The position numbers and the translations under genes are program-made. Below are positions 48,773-57,899 of a DNA stretch of 64,000 nucleotides, one piece after another. The notes under the pieces were generated by a model, which was not told the DNA's origin, did no database searches, and saw only the letters and a list, made by a program, of their open reading frames with translations. Location: positions 1-64,000 of the forward strand of contig JBOGVS010000016.1 of assembly GCA_050692555.1 (NCBI GenBank). The letters are read 5' to 3'. This DNA comes from DAITPV01 sp050692555 (GTDB taxonomy: Bacteria > Actinomycetota > UBA4738 > CALAEC01). Positions within the stretch are counted from its first letter, which is position 1; each line of letters begins with the position of its first letter.

Positions 48773-50377
48773 ATGCCGCTGGAGAACGAGAAGGTCGCCC
48801 CACCCCGGGCCGGACGTCGTGAGTGGGTCGGGCTCGGCGTCCTGGCGATCGCCTGCGTCCTCTACGTGATGGACCTGACCGTCCTGCACCTGGCGATCCC
48901 GGAGATCAGCCGGGACCTCAGGCCCAGCAGCGCCCAGCTGCTGTGGATCATCGACATCTACGGGTTCATGGTCGCCGGTTCGCTGATCACGATGGGGACC
49001 CTGGGAGACCGGATCGGCCGTCGCCGGCTGCTGATGATCGGCGCCGCCACGTTCGGGCTTGCTTCCGTGCTGGCCGCGTTCTCCACCAGCGCCGAGATGC
49101 TCATCGCCACCCGCGCGCTGCTCGGGTTGGCCGGGGCGACCCTGGCGCCGTCCACCCTGTCCCTCATCAGAAACCTGTTCCTCGACCCCCGGCAGCGCCA
49201 GACCGCCATCGCCGTGTGGATCACCAGCTTCTCGGTGGGCGCGGCCATCGGCCCGCTGCTCGGCGGGTTGGTGCTCGAGTTCTTCTGGTGGGGCTCGGCG
49301 TTCCTGCTGGCCGTGCCGGTGATGGCGCTGCTCCTCGTGCTGGGACCGAGGCTCCTTCCCGAGTATCGGGACCCCGGGGCCGGCCGGTTGGACCTAGCCA
49401 GCGCGGCGATGTCGCTGGTCGCCGTCCTGGCGGTCAACTTCGGTCTCAAGCAGATCGCCCAGAACGGCTGGGGAACCCTCCCCGCCCTGTCGATCCTGTT
49501 CGGTTTCGCCCTGGGGATCGCGTTCGTGCGGCGGCAACGGCGGCTCGCCGACCCGTTCATCGACCTCCGCCTGTTTCGGGCACCGGGCTTCAGCGCGTCG
49601 CTGACCACCTATGGGCTGGGCGTCGTCATCGTGTTCGGTGGTTTCCTGTTCCTCCCGCAGTTCCTCCAGCTGGTGCTGGGGCTCTCGCCGTTGCAGGCGG
49701 GGCTGTGGACACTGCCGTGGGCCCTGTCGTTCGTGGTCGGCTCCCAGCTGACCCCGCGGCTCGCCCGCCGGATCCGTCCCGCGTACCTGATGGGCGGCGG
49801 GATGGTCCTCGCGGCTCTGGGCTTCGCCACGTTCACCCAGCTCCACGAGAGCTCGGGATTCCCGATCTTCCTCTTCGGGTCCGTGGTCTTCTCGCTGGGA
49901 CTGGCTCCGGTGTTCACCCTGGCGATCGACATGATCGTGGGGGTCGCCCCACCGGAGCGGGCCGGAGCGGCGTCGGGGATCGCAGAGACGGCCGCCGAGT
50001 TCGGAGGGGCGATCGGCATCGCCATGTTCGGCAGCATCGGGACCGCGATCTACCGAAGCGGGATCGCCGACGGCATCCCCGCCCGTATCCCTTCCCAGGT
50101 CGCCGAGGTGGCACGGGACACCCTCGGCGGCGCCGTGGAGGTCGCGGGCCAGCTCCCCGATCGGCTCGGATCGGTGCTGATCGATGCGGCGAACGGCGCG
50201 TTCATCCAGGGGATCCATCTCAGCGCGTTTCTGAGCGCCGTGGGCGCGATCGGCCTCGCCGCTTTCGCCGCCACCCTGCTGCGACGCATCCCGATCTCCG
50301 GATCCCTAGATCAACCGGATCCGGAGGCGCGGGGAGACGCCGCAGGGGCCCTGGATGCTGTGAGGGTGGAGTCGTGA
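48773..50377 (+). CDS. MFS transporter, DHA2 (EmrB/QacA) type
   Basis: A 534-residue exporter with fourteen hydrophobic segments. DLTVLHLAIPEISRDL near residue 35 is the motif D-x-x-[IV]-x-x-x-A-[LI]-P of DHA2 proteins, and GTLGDRIGRRRLLMIGA the A-motif of the MFS. It probably exports a drug, dye or natural product with proton antiport. ATG 48773 has GGAG 8 nt upstream. Overlaps the next gene by GTGA. Confidence 0.9.
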   Translation: MPLENEKVAPPRAGRREWVGLGVLAIACVLYVMDLTVLHLAIPEISRDLRPSSAQLLWIIDIYGFMVAGSLITMGTLGDRIGRRRLLMIGAATFGLASVLAAFSTSAEMLIATRALLGLAGATLAPSTLSLIRNLFLDPRQRQTAIAVWITSFSVGAAIGPLLGGLVLEFFWWGSAFLLAVPVMALLLVLGPRLLPEYRDPGAGRLDLASAAMSLVAVLAVNFGLKQIAQNGWGTLPALSILFGFALGIAFVRRQRRLADPFIDLRLFRAPGFSASLTTYGLGVVIVFGGFLFLPQFLQLVLGLSPLQAGLWTLPWALSFVVGSQLTPRLARRIRPAYLMGGGMVLAALGFATFTQLHESSGFPIFLFGSVVFSLGLAPVFTLAIDMIVGVAPPERAGAASGIAETAAEFGGAIGIAMFGSIGTAIYRSGIADGIPARIPSQVAEVARDTLGGAVEVAGQLPDRLGSVLIDAANGAFIQGIHLSAFLSAVGAIGLAAFAATLLRRIPISGSLDQPDPEARGDAAGALDAVRVES

Positions 50378-51750
50378 CCACCATCTCGATCCCGGAGCTC
50401 CGCAAGGCCTTCAAGGGCCGGGTGATCTCCCCGGATGACGCCGGGTACGACGAGGCCCGTACCGTCTTCAACGGCGCGATCGACCGCCGGCCCGCGGTCA
50501 TCATCCGGGTCGCCGACGACGCCGAGGTTTCCCGGGTGATCTCGCTGGCGCGGGATACGGGTCTCGAGCTCGCCGTTCGAAGCGGCGGTCACAGCACGGC
50601 GGGCCACAGCGTCACCGACGGAGGGATCGTGCTGGATCTCTCGGACATGCGGGCGCTGGACATCGACGTCGAAGGACGGACCGCGTGGGCCCAGACGGGG
50701 GTCACCGCCGGTGAGTACTCGGTCGCGGCAGGAGCCCACGGCCTGGCGACCGGGTTCGGGGACACCGGGTCGGTGGGGATCGGGGGGATCACCCTGGGCG
50801 GCGGCGTCGGGTACCTGGCCCGCAGGTACGGCCTCACGATCGACGACCTGCTCGCTGCGGACGTGGTGACCGCGGACGGCCGGCTTCTCCGCGTCGATGC
50901 CGAGAGCCATCCGGACCTGTTCTGGGCGATCCGCGGCGGAGGCGGCAACTACGGGGTGGCCACCCGGTTCCAGTACCGGCTCCACGAGATCGACACGATC
51001 GTGGGCGGGATGCTGATGCTCCCGGCCACCGCCGACGTCGTGGCCTCCTTCATCGCCGAGGCGGAGGCCGCCCCGGAGGAGCTGTCGACGATCGCCAACG
51101 TCATGCCCGCCCCACCGATGGAGTTCGTGCCCCCCGAGCACCAGGGCGAGCTGGTGGTGATGGCCCTGATGGCCTACGCAGGCGACCCGGAGGCCGGTGG
51201 GCGCGATGTGGCGCCGTTCCGAGCCCTGGCCACGCCGATCGCCGACATGGTCCAGCCGATGCCCTATCCGGAGATCTACCCTCCCGAGGAGGAGGAATAC
51301 CATCCCACCGCCGCGGGGCTCACCATGTTCGTCGACGCGATCGACAAGGACGTGGCCGAGACCATCGTCGAGACCCTCAGCGCGTCAGACGCGACGATGC
51401 GCGTCGCTCAGCTCCGGGTGCTCGGCGGGGCGATGGCCCGCGTCCCCGCCGAGGCCACCGCGTTCGCCCACCGCCAGAGCCGGATCATGGTCAACGTCGC
51501 CGCGTTCTACGAGGGCCCCGAGGACCGGCGGGTGCGTGAGGCCTGGGTCGCGGAATTCGCGGATACCCTGCACCAGAGCGACGACGGCGCGTACGTCGGC
51601 TTCCTCGACGACGAGGGGGAAGCCCGGATCCGGGCAGCCTACCCGGGGAGAACGTGGGACCGGCTGGCGGCGATCAAGGCTCGCTACGATCCCACCAACC
51701 TGTTCCGGCTCAACCAGAACATCCCGCCGGCGGTCCAAGGCTCGCGGTAA
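50374..51750 (+). CDS. FAD-dependent oxidoreductase, berberine-bridge type
   Basis: A 458-residue FAD-binding (FAD_binding_4 plus BBE) protein. RSGGHSTAGHS holds the histidine to which FAD is normally linked; GSVGIGGITLGGGVGYLARRYG is the second FAD segment, and YDPTNLFRLNQNI closes the BBE domain. The cysteine that gives bicovalent attachment in many family members is absent (GFGDTGSVG), so a single histidyl bond is expected. GTG 50374 overlaps the MFS stop, which suggests oxidation and export of one compound. Confidence 0.9.
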   Translation: MTTISIPELRKAFKGRVISPDDAGYDEARTVFNGAIDRRPAVIIRVADDAEVSRVISLARDTGLELAVRSGGHSTAGHSVTDGGIVLDLSDMRALDIDVEGRTAWAQTGVTAGEYSVAAGAHGLATGFGDTGSVGIGGITLGGGVGYLARRYGLTIDDLLAADVVTADGRLLRVDAESHPDLFWAIRGGGGNYGVATRFQYRLHEIDTIVGGMLMLPATADVVASFIAEAEAAPEELSTIANVMPAPPMEFVPPEHQGELVVMALMAYAGDPEAGGRDVAPFRALATPIADMVQPMPYPEIYPPEEEEYHPTAAGLTMFVDAIDKDVAETIVETLSASDATMRVAQLRVLGGAMARVPAEATAFAHRQSRIMVNVAAFYEGPEDRRVREAWVAEFADTLHQSDDGAYVGFLDDEGEARIRAAYPGRTWDRLAAIKARYDPTNLFRLNQNIPPAVQGSR

Positions 51751-51783
51751 CCACAGGTGTTGATCGCTTTTGCGCCGAGCCCC

Positions 51784-53033
51784 TTATGCGAGGTCGACGT
51801 GCACGAGAACGGCAGAACCATCCACCGCCGTGGCTACCCAGATCGCTCTCATAGCCGGGTCCCAGGCAAGGTCCGTGTAGATGGCTGTGCCCAGGGTGGC
51901 CACACGATCGGCCACTGCGAAGGTCTCTGGATGGAGCCGAAGGATCTGCACCCAACCGTAGCGAGAGGTCGGGCCGGTAGCCCAGACATCACCGGGGCCA
52001 GCGGCGAACGGGCTCAGACCTTGTCCGAGCGGGACCGGCGGACCACTGGACGTCCCTTCGGTGGTGTCGATGGTCCGGGCCACGGATACTCCGCGCCAAT
52101 CCCCACGGTCATCGATTCGTCCGATGACGACGATGCGGTCGTGCCCAGCGGCCATGGCGATCCCCTCTGCAGGGATCACCTGGACGATTTCTCCGGTCTC
52201 CCCATCGATCCTGACCACGTACCCGTTGTGCTCCACGTGGCTCCCAGGGCGCGAGCCGTGTTGCAAGAGCCATACGTCTCCGGCGACCATCGCCATGTCG
52301 TAGATGTATCCATCGCTCAGGCCCGGGATGGGGACCCTGGCCGTGACGCGGCTCGATTCCGGGTCGATCCGGAAGAGCTGCTGTGAGTCTTCCGATGCGT
52401 CGCCGGCCACGACCCAGATCGATCCCGCCCCGGCTGCAATAGGCCCCGGGTAGGGCCCCACGTGGATCGTGGCCACCACGCTGTTCGTGACAGGATCGAT
52501 GCGCTGCACGATCCCACCGGTGGCAGCGGCTCGCGGTTCACTGAATAGTGGGATCCCGGCCCAGACCGCTCCCTCTCCTGCGGCCAAGGCCCAAGCGGGA
52601 CCGGCGATGGGAATCTCGGCCTCGACCTCTTTCCTTGATGGGTCGATGCGCGCGATGACGTTGCGACTCTGTGCCTGCCCATTCGACACCCCAGCCCATT
52701 CGACACCCCAGCCCACACGGCCCCCTCGCCCACCGCCAATTCGCCCGGGAGCGCGTTGGGGAGGATCTCGAGGCGGATCGGCGCCCCGACCTGTGCGTCG
52801 ATGGGCTGAAGTGGTTCCATCTCCCCCGACCGCTCGACGGTGAGGGGCTGCCACGCCGGTTCGTAGTCCTCTACTTCTTTGTCCGTGACGCCGGACCGAT
52901 CAACGGGACGCTCGGACCAGACTCCAGGAGTGGCCCGTGCACCGATGATCGTGCCGGCACCTGCCAGGGCAAGCGCTACGAACGCGGCTCCCAACCGGCG
53001 ACCAAGCCGACGGCTCTCTTGGGTCCGTAACAC
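51784..53033 (-). pseudogene. secreted beta-propeller-like protein, frame broken by a 17-bp duplication
   Basis: The upstream frame (from ATG 53033) has a membrane anchor (GAAFVALALAGAGTIIGA) and runs to WAGVSNG. The downstream frame carries repeated propeller strands (GEGAVWAG, AAGAGSIWVVAGDA, MVAGDVWLL, GDVWATGP). A tandem duplication of 17 bp at 52678-52711 separates them; removing one copy gives one uninterrupted 410-residue reading frame (...WAGVSNGQAQSRNVIARI...). The duplication is therefore the sole defect. Function unknown; such NHL/PQQ-like propellers mediate binding. It could be a recent inactivation, a phase switch or an assembly error. Confidence 0.82.
52678..52711. repeat. 17-bp tandem duplication
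   Basis: The unit cccattcgacaccccag occurs twice head to tail (52678-52694 and 52695-52711), and four further bases (ccca) continue the period. It lies inside the propeller gene and causes its frameshift, since 17 is not a multiple of three. Confidence 0.95.
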
Positions 53034-53149
53034 TCACCTCATTTGACGTCTGACGAGAGGGAGCAGTTCGACAAAAGCAAGAGTGGCCTCTCCCCGTCCG
53101 ACACCTGGCACTGCCTCGTGTCCTCGCCTCAGAATGAGGTGTGGATCAA

Positions 53150-53269
53150 GTGAGCCTTCGGGCTGGGGTTTTCGACTCTGGGGAGACCCTCATCGACGAG
53201 ACCCGGGCGTGGGCTGAGTGGGCCGACTGGCTGGGGGTTCTCCCCTCTATCCAATACCGATTCGAGTAA
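53150..53269 (+). pseudogene. 5' remnant of a HAD-family hydrolase
   Basis: A 39-codon frame from GTG 53150. AGVFDSGETLIDETRAWAEW is the start of a HAD phosphatase (the first motif is normally D-x-x-x-T/V; here FDSGETL), followed by ADWLGVLP and then unrelated residues and a stop. The rest of a ~200-residue protein is missing, so it is a truncated relic. The break falls just before a methyltransferase gene and suggests a deletion there. Confidence 0.7.
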
Positions 53270-53282
53270 TCGGACGCGGCCA

Positions 53283-54053
53283 TTGAAGGAGAGCCAGGAC
53301 GCCTACGGGCAGGCGATGCTCGATCATCTCCAGGGAAGGGAAGCCTGGGAAATCGTCGAGCGCGACGACGGGTACGTCTCTCTGGGAGCGGGGCCCAAGC
53401 TGTATTTCGCCGAGTTCAGGAACTGGCGTCCGGTCGAGCGCAAAGCTATGCGGTTCGTCAGGGGCCGGGTCCTGGACATCGGATGCGGCGCCGGCAGAGT
53501 GCTGCTCCACCTGCAGGGCCGGGGTATGGAGGTCGTGGGCATAGACAACTCGCCTGCCGCCATCCGGACCTGCCGCCTTAGGGGGGCCAAGGCCGCCAAG
53601 GTGATGTCGGTGGGGCAGATCGGTCCCAGGCTTGGGACCTTCGACACCATCCTCATGTTGGGGGGAAACCTCGGGCTCTTCGGGACCCCGGAGCGGGCCC
53701 GCCGCATCCTCAGTCGGCTCCACCGCGTCACCACAACCAAGGGACGCATCATCGGAGCGAGCCGGGACCGGACGAAGGACCAGGATCCCGAAATGCGTCG
53801 GTACGTTCAGAGGAACCGGAGGCTCGGGCGATTATCTGGCCAGAGCCGCATCAGGATCCGATACCGGCACCACGTGACACCGTGGTTCGACTACTTCCGA
53901 ATCACGCCTGGCGAGCTTGCCGAGCTGCTGGATGGAACAGGGTGGCAGTTATCCCGGATCCTGGACTCGGAGAATGACCTCTATGTCGCGGTGATCGAGA
54001 AGCAGAGGAGCGACGGGAAACGCAAACCTCACACTTCCGGCCTTGAGCGATAG
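53283..54053 (+). CDS. class I SAM-dependent methyltransferase
   Basis: A 256-residue methyltransferase. VLDIGCGAGRVLLHL is motif I, VVGIDNSPAAIRTCR motif II, and FDTILMLGGNLGLFG motif III-IV. The N-terminal DAYGQAMLDHLQGREAWEIVERDDGY resembles a conserved extension in homologues and supports the TTG at 53283 as start, although no clear ribosome site precedes it; an ATG at 53316 would shorten it by 11 residues. The substrate is unknown. It follows the HAD remnant by 13 bp. Confidence 0.83.
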   Translation: MKESQDAYGQAMLDHLQGREAWEIVERDDGYVSLGAGPKLYFAEFRNWRPVERKAMRFVRGRVLDIGCGAGRVLLHLQGRGMEVVGIDNSPAAIRTCRLRGAKAAKVMSVGQIGPRLGTFDTILMLGGNLGLFGTPERARRILSRLHRVTTTKGRIIGASRDRTKDQDPEMRRYVQRNRRLGRLSGQSRIRIRYRHHVTPWFDYFRITPGELAELLDGTGWQLSRILDSENDLYVAVIEKQRSDGKRKPHTSGLER

Positions 54054-54108
54054 ACCGAGGTCATCACGATCTCCTCAATGGTCTGGTCGCGTCCCGGGTG
54101 GCGAGCCT

Positions 54109-56772
54109 TCAGAACTCTCCGCTCTCTCCCTCCAGGGCGTACGCGACGGCCTTGTCCGTGCCCATCTCCAGGCCCTCTGCCCAGACGCGCTCCGCCGTCT
54201 CCGGGTCGAGGCCTCGGCGTGCCTCGTCGAGCGACTCACCCGACCGCATCAGCTCCGCCGGAGGGCCACCCCCGGTCCGATCTTTGATGCCTTGGGACGC
54301 CCCGGCCAGGCGCAGGTCCCTCTCGAGTCGCCCGTCCATCGCCGCGATCATGGCCATCTCCTCCAGAACCATGGCGATCCCCGTCGGATTGCCGACCTCG
54401 ACGAAGATCTCCAGCGACTCCCGTTGCGCGGCGGTGGCCGCCTCGTTGTCGCCGAGAATCCGGTAGAGCGATCCGAGCCCGGAAAGCGAGTCTCCGGTTG
54501 CGAACAGGTTCCCCAGCTCCCGGTAGATGGCCAGGGCCTCCTCGACCATTGGAAGCCCATCCTCGGGATGGCCCTCCCGGATCTCCTGGTTTCCGAGGAT
54601 CCCCAGACAATCGGCAGCCAGCTGCCTGTCGCCGATGGATCTGGCCATCTCCAGAACGGTGCGCAGCTTGGCCATCCCCTCGTCCACGTTGCCCCGGATC
54701 CGGTCGATGAACGAGAGGTTGTACAGCCCCTCGGCGGTGGAGCGCGGGTCGCCGAGCTCGCGAGCGATCTCCAGTGACTCCGTGTAGAACCGTTCCGCGG
54801 CCGGGTAGTCGTTCTGCCAGTACGCCAGCCCTCCCACGCCCGTGAGAGCCTTGAATCGCTCGGGGGTCCTGCCTTCGCCCTCCGGTACGTGGAGGAGGTG
54901 CTCGAGCTTCCTACGGCCCTCGGCCAGGTGGCCCCGCTGATGCCAGAAGCGCCACAGCGCCCCCGCGGCCTCCTGGCCCGCCCGGACCTCCCCGGCCTGG
55001 ATCGACCAGCGAAGCGCAGCGCGGATGTTGTCGTGTTCGTGGTCGCACAGGTCCAGCCATCTCTTCTGGTCTGCCCCGACCAGATGCGGCTCGGCCCGGA
55101 CGGCCAGGGCCAGGAATCGCCGGGCGTGGCGGCGGCGAACATCGGCGGCGTCGGACTCAGCCTCCAATCGCTCGGTGGCGAACTCGCGGATCGTCTCCAG
55201 CATCTGGAACCGAACCTCGCCGCCCGGGCTCTCGGTGCGCCGGAGCAGGCTGTCGTCCACCAGCGCACCCAGGAGGTCGAGGACATCGCCGCCCAATTCT
55301 GAGATGCACACCGCCTCGATCGCTTCGAGCGTCCCGCCGCCCCAGAACGTCGCCACGCGGGCGAACAGCCGCCGCTCCGGCTCCCCGAGGAGCTGGTAGC
55401 TCCAATCGATCGCGCCGCGAAGGGTTCTCTGGCGCTCGGGAAGACTCCGCGGCCCGGACGTCAGGAGCGAGAGACGCTCGTCGAGCCGCGGGAGCATCGA
55501 CTGGGGAGTCAGCACGTTCACTCGGACCGCTGCGAGCTCGATCGCCAACGGCAGGCCGTCGAGCTTCGCGCAGATCTCCGCGACGGCCGCAGCGTTTGCC
55601 TCCGTAAGCTCGAAGTCCGGCCGCACGGCACGGGCTCGATCGAGGAACAGAGCCACTGCTTCGGACTGGGCCAACGCCTCGACGTTCGTTCGGCGCTCGG
55701 GCTCCGGTAGCCGGAGCGGAGGGACCGGGTACTCCCGCTCCCCGTAGACCGACAGGACCGAGCGGCTGGTCACTATGACCTTCAATCCAGACGCGTGCGA
55801 CAGGAGATGCTCGACCGCCAGCCCGGCATCGAGAACCTGCTCGAAGTTGTCCAGGACAAGCAGCAGGGTGCGGTCGCGGAGGTGCTCCTCCAGGCACTCG
55901 AAGACGGAGGCACCCGGATCCCGGGTGGCGTCGATGGCGATGGCGATCTCGGTGGGCACCACCGAGGGGTCGGTAACGGCCGAGAGGTCCACGAACCACA
56001 CTCCGTCCTGGAAACGAGGCAGTTGGCGGTGGGCGATCTCCAGCGCCAGACGCGTCTTGCCGGTGCCACCGGGCCCGGTCAGTGTCAACAGCCGGGTGCC
56101 CTCGAGGACCTCCTCCACTCCGCGGATCTCGGCCTCCCGGCCGATGAACCTGCTGATCTGTGAGGGCAGGTTGTTCGGTCGCGCGTCGAGCGAGCGCAGC
56201 GTGGGGAACTCCCCCGGGAGTCCTTCGATCGTGAGCTGGAACAACCGCTCGGGGTGCGGCAGGTCCTTGAGCCGGTGTTCTCCGAGATCCAGGAGCTCCA
56301 CGCCCTCCGGAAGACTTCGCTGGACCAGGCCCTCGGTGGCCTCGGAGAGAAGGACCTGCCCACCGTGTCCGGCGTCCCCGATTCGCGCCGCCCGATGGAC
56401 GTCGAGGCCGACGTAGCCGTCCCCAACGCGGGTGCCCTCCCCTGTGTGGAGGCCCATTCGCACGCGAACCTCGGCCCCCTGGGGCCATGGGTGGACGGCG
56501 AGCGCTCGCTGAGCCTCGACGACCGCCCGGACCGCCGCCACCGGCGAGGCGAACACGGCGAATAAGGAGTCGCCCTCGGTTCCCATCTCCGCCCCGCCCT
56601 CGCGTTCGAGCTCCTCTCTGACGATCTGGCGGTGATCCCGGAGGACCTCGGCGTATCGGTCTCCGAGCTCTCGGAGGAGCAGCGTCGATCCCTCGATGTC
56701 GGTGAACAGGAACGTGACGGTTTCTGTCTGCGACAGGGTGGCCATGGACGTGGTCAGGATATCGTCGGCCAC
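54109..56772 (-). CDS. adenylate/guanylate-cyclase-like, NB-ARC ATPase and TPR protein
   Basis: An 887-residue regulator. Residues ~17-165 are a class III nucleotide cyclase domain: TFLFTDIEGST carries the metal aspartate (Asp25) and EGDSLFAVF the second (Asp68). The purine-specifying lysine is not evident, so catalysis is uncertain. Residues ~205-500 are an AAA/NB-ARC ATPase with P-loop GPGGTGKT (233-240) and DNFEQVLDA. Residues ~600-850 contain TPR-like repeats (AAERFYTESLEIAREL, ALAIYRELGNLFATGDSL). Such proteins are common signalling ATPases in actinobacteria. ATG 56772 or 56745. Confidence 0.86.
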   Translation of the reverse strand: MADDILTTSMATLSQTETVTFLFTDIEGSTLLLRELGDRYAEVLRDHRQIVREELEREGGAEMGTEGDSLFAVFASPVAAVRAVVEAQRALAVHPWPQGAEVRVRMGLHTGEGTRVGDGYVGLDVHRAARIGDAGHGGQVLLSEATEGLVQRSLPEGVELLDLGEHRLKDLPHPERLFQLTIEGLPGEFPTLRSLDARPNNLPSQISRFIGREAEIRGVEEVLEGTRLLTLTGPGGTGKTRLALEIAHRQLPRFQDGVWFVDLSAVTDPSVVPTEIAIAIDATRDPGASVFECLEEHLRDRTLLLVLDNFEQVLDAGLAVEHLLSHASGLKVIVTSRSVLSVYGEREYPVPPLRLPEPERRTNVEALAQSEAVALFLDRARAVRPDFELTEANAAAVAEICAKLDGLPLAIELAAVRVNVLTPQSMLPRLDERLSLLTSGPRSLPERQRTLRGAIDWSYQLLGEPERRLFARVATFWGGGTLEAIEAVCISELGGDVLDLLGALVDDSLLRRTESPGGEVRFQMLETIREFATERLEAESDAADVRRRHARRFLALAVRAEPHLVGADQKRWLDLCDHEHDNIRAALRWSIQAGEVRAGQEAAGALWRFWHQRGHLAEGRRKLEHLLHVPEGEGRTPERFKALTGVGGLAYWQNDYPAAERFYTESLEIARELGDPRSTAEGLYNLSFIDRIRGNVDEGMAKLRTVLEMARSIGDRQLAADCLGILGNQEIREGHPEDGLPMVEEALAIYRELGNLFATGDSLSGLGSLYRILGDNEAATAAQRESLEIFVEVGNPTGIAMVLEEMAMIAAMDGRLERDLRLAGASQGIKDRTGGGPPAELMRSGESLDEARRGLDPETAERVWAEGLEMGTDKAVAYALEGESGEF

Positions 56773-56819
56773 GCGCTGCAGCAGGCCGTCCCGACCGCTC
56801 GAGCCTCAGGGCCCGGCCC

Positions 56820-57587
56820 TCAGTCGGGGAGCAGGGGCACCGACGGGCCCTGGTCGCGGCCCAGAAGCACGGCCCGGGTGATGGCGGCCGATCCGAACCG
56901 TTCGCGCAAGCTGTCGAGCGTGGCGTCGAGGGCGCCGGCCCGTTGACCATCGAACGGAAGCGAAAGCTGGATCGCCCCGTCGTCGTCCAGGTTGCCCAGG
57001 GAGAATCCCACGAGCGTCAGGCCCCGGCTCTCGATCATCGGCATGGCCGTCGTCAGCAGCCCCCTCGCCGTGGCCAGGATCGCCTGAGTCTGTGCGGTGG
57101 CCTGGGGCAGCGTGTGCGACCGAGTAGCTCGGGAGAAGTCGTCGAAGCGCAACCGGAGCATCGCGGTCCGGCACACCCTCCGGGCCGCCCGCAGCCGGCG
57201 GGCGAGGCGGTCGACGAGCGCGACGACGACGGCATCGAGGGCGTCGGGCGATCTCCGGGTTCGGCCGAGTGCCCGCTGAGCTCCCATCGAGCGTCGACGG
57301 CGGCCCACCCGGACCGGGCGGGGGTCGTGGTTGTGGGCGAGGGCGTGGAGATGCCGGCCCGACGCCTTTCCGAGGATCGAGACGAGCGCCGCTTCGGGGA
57401 GCCGAGCAACCTGGCCGACCGTGGTGATTCCCCGGTCGCGGAGCTTGTCGGCGGTCACCGGCCCGACCCCCCAGAGCCGTTCGACCGGGAGAGGGTGCAA
57501 AAAGGCCAGCTCGCCGTCGGGTGGCACCACGAGCAGACCGTCGGGCTTGGCCACGCCGCTGGCTACTTTCGCGAGGAACTTGGTCCG
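56820..57587 (-). pseudogene. 5'-truncated DNA polymerase IV (DinB/ImuB-like)
   Basis: The preserved part begins at PRTKFLAKVASGVAKPDGLLVV, which in full-length Y-family polymerases lies near residue 145, and continues through LWGVGPVTADKLRDRGITTVGQVA (helix-hairpin-helix) and the little-finger domain to the end. The palm domain with the catalytic carboxylates is missing, so it cannot polymerise. An internal GTG at 57554 could still yield a 244-residue DNA-binding fragment. The truncation junction lies near 57587. Confidence 0.82.
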
Positions 57588-57899
57588 AGGTGTACGCAGG
57601 GCGGGGGGTGCTCTACTGGTCGATCCTGACCAGCAGGGCCACCCAGAGCCGTATCAGCAGGGTCGCCTCCATGCCCATCTACCAGAGCATGACGATCCGC
57701 AACTGGAACACGGCGACCGCGCTGCTGCGGATGATGGACAAGGCATCGCGGACCGGCGGTCGAAGCTGATCGGGTCGTGGTGGCGAAGGGCTCGCGACCC
57801 CGTCGAGCTCCCATGTGTCCATGCCGCTCGCGCCGCGCGAGACCTCGGTCGGGCGGCGGGCCGTCTCAGAAAGCCCTCAGTAGAGAGTGGAAGCGTTCG
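57588..57899. other. gap with rearranged, non-coding sequence
   Basis: This 312-bp stretch has no convincing complete gene. A plus-strand frame ending at 57769 (…YQSMTIRNWNTATALLRMMD…) looks protein-like but has no recognisable family or start, and could be a fragment of a gene lost with the dinB 5' end. It marks the border of a deletion between dinB and the ECF41 locus. Confidence 0.5.
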
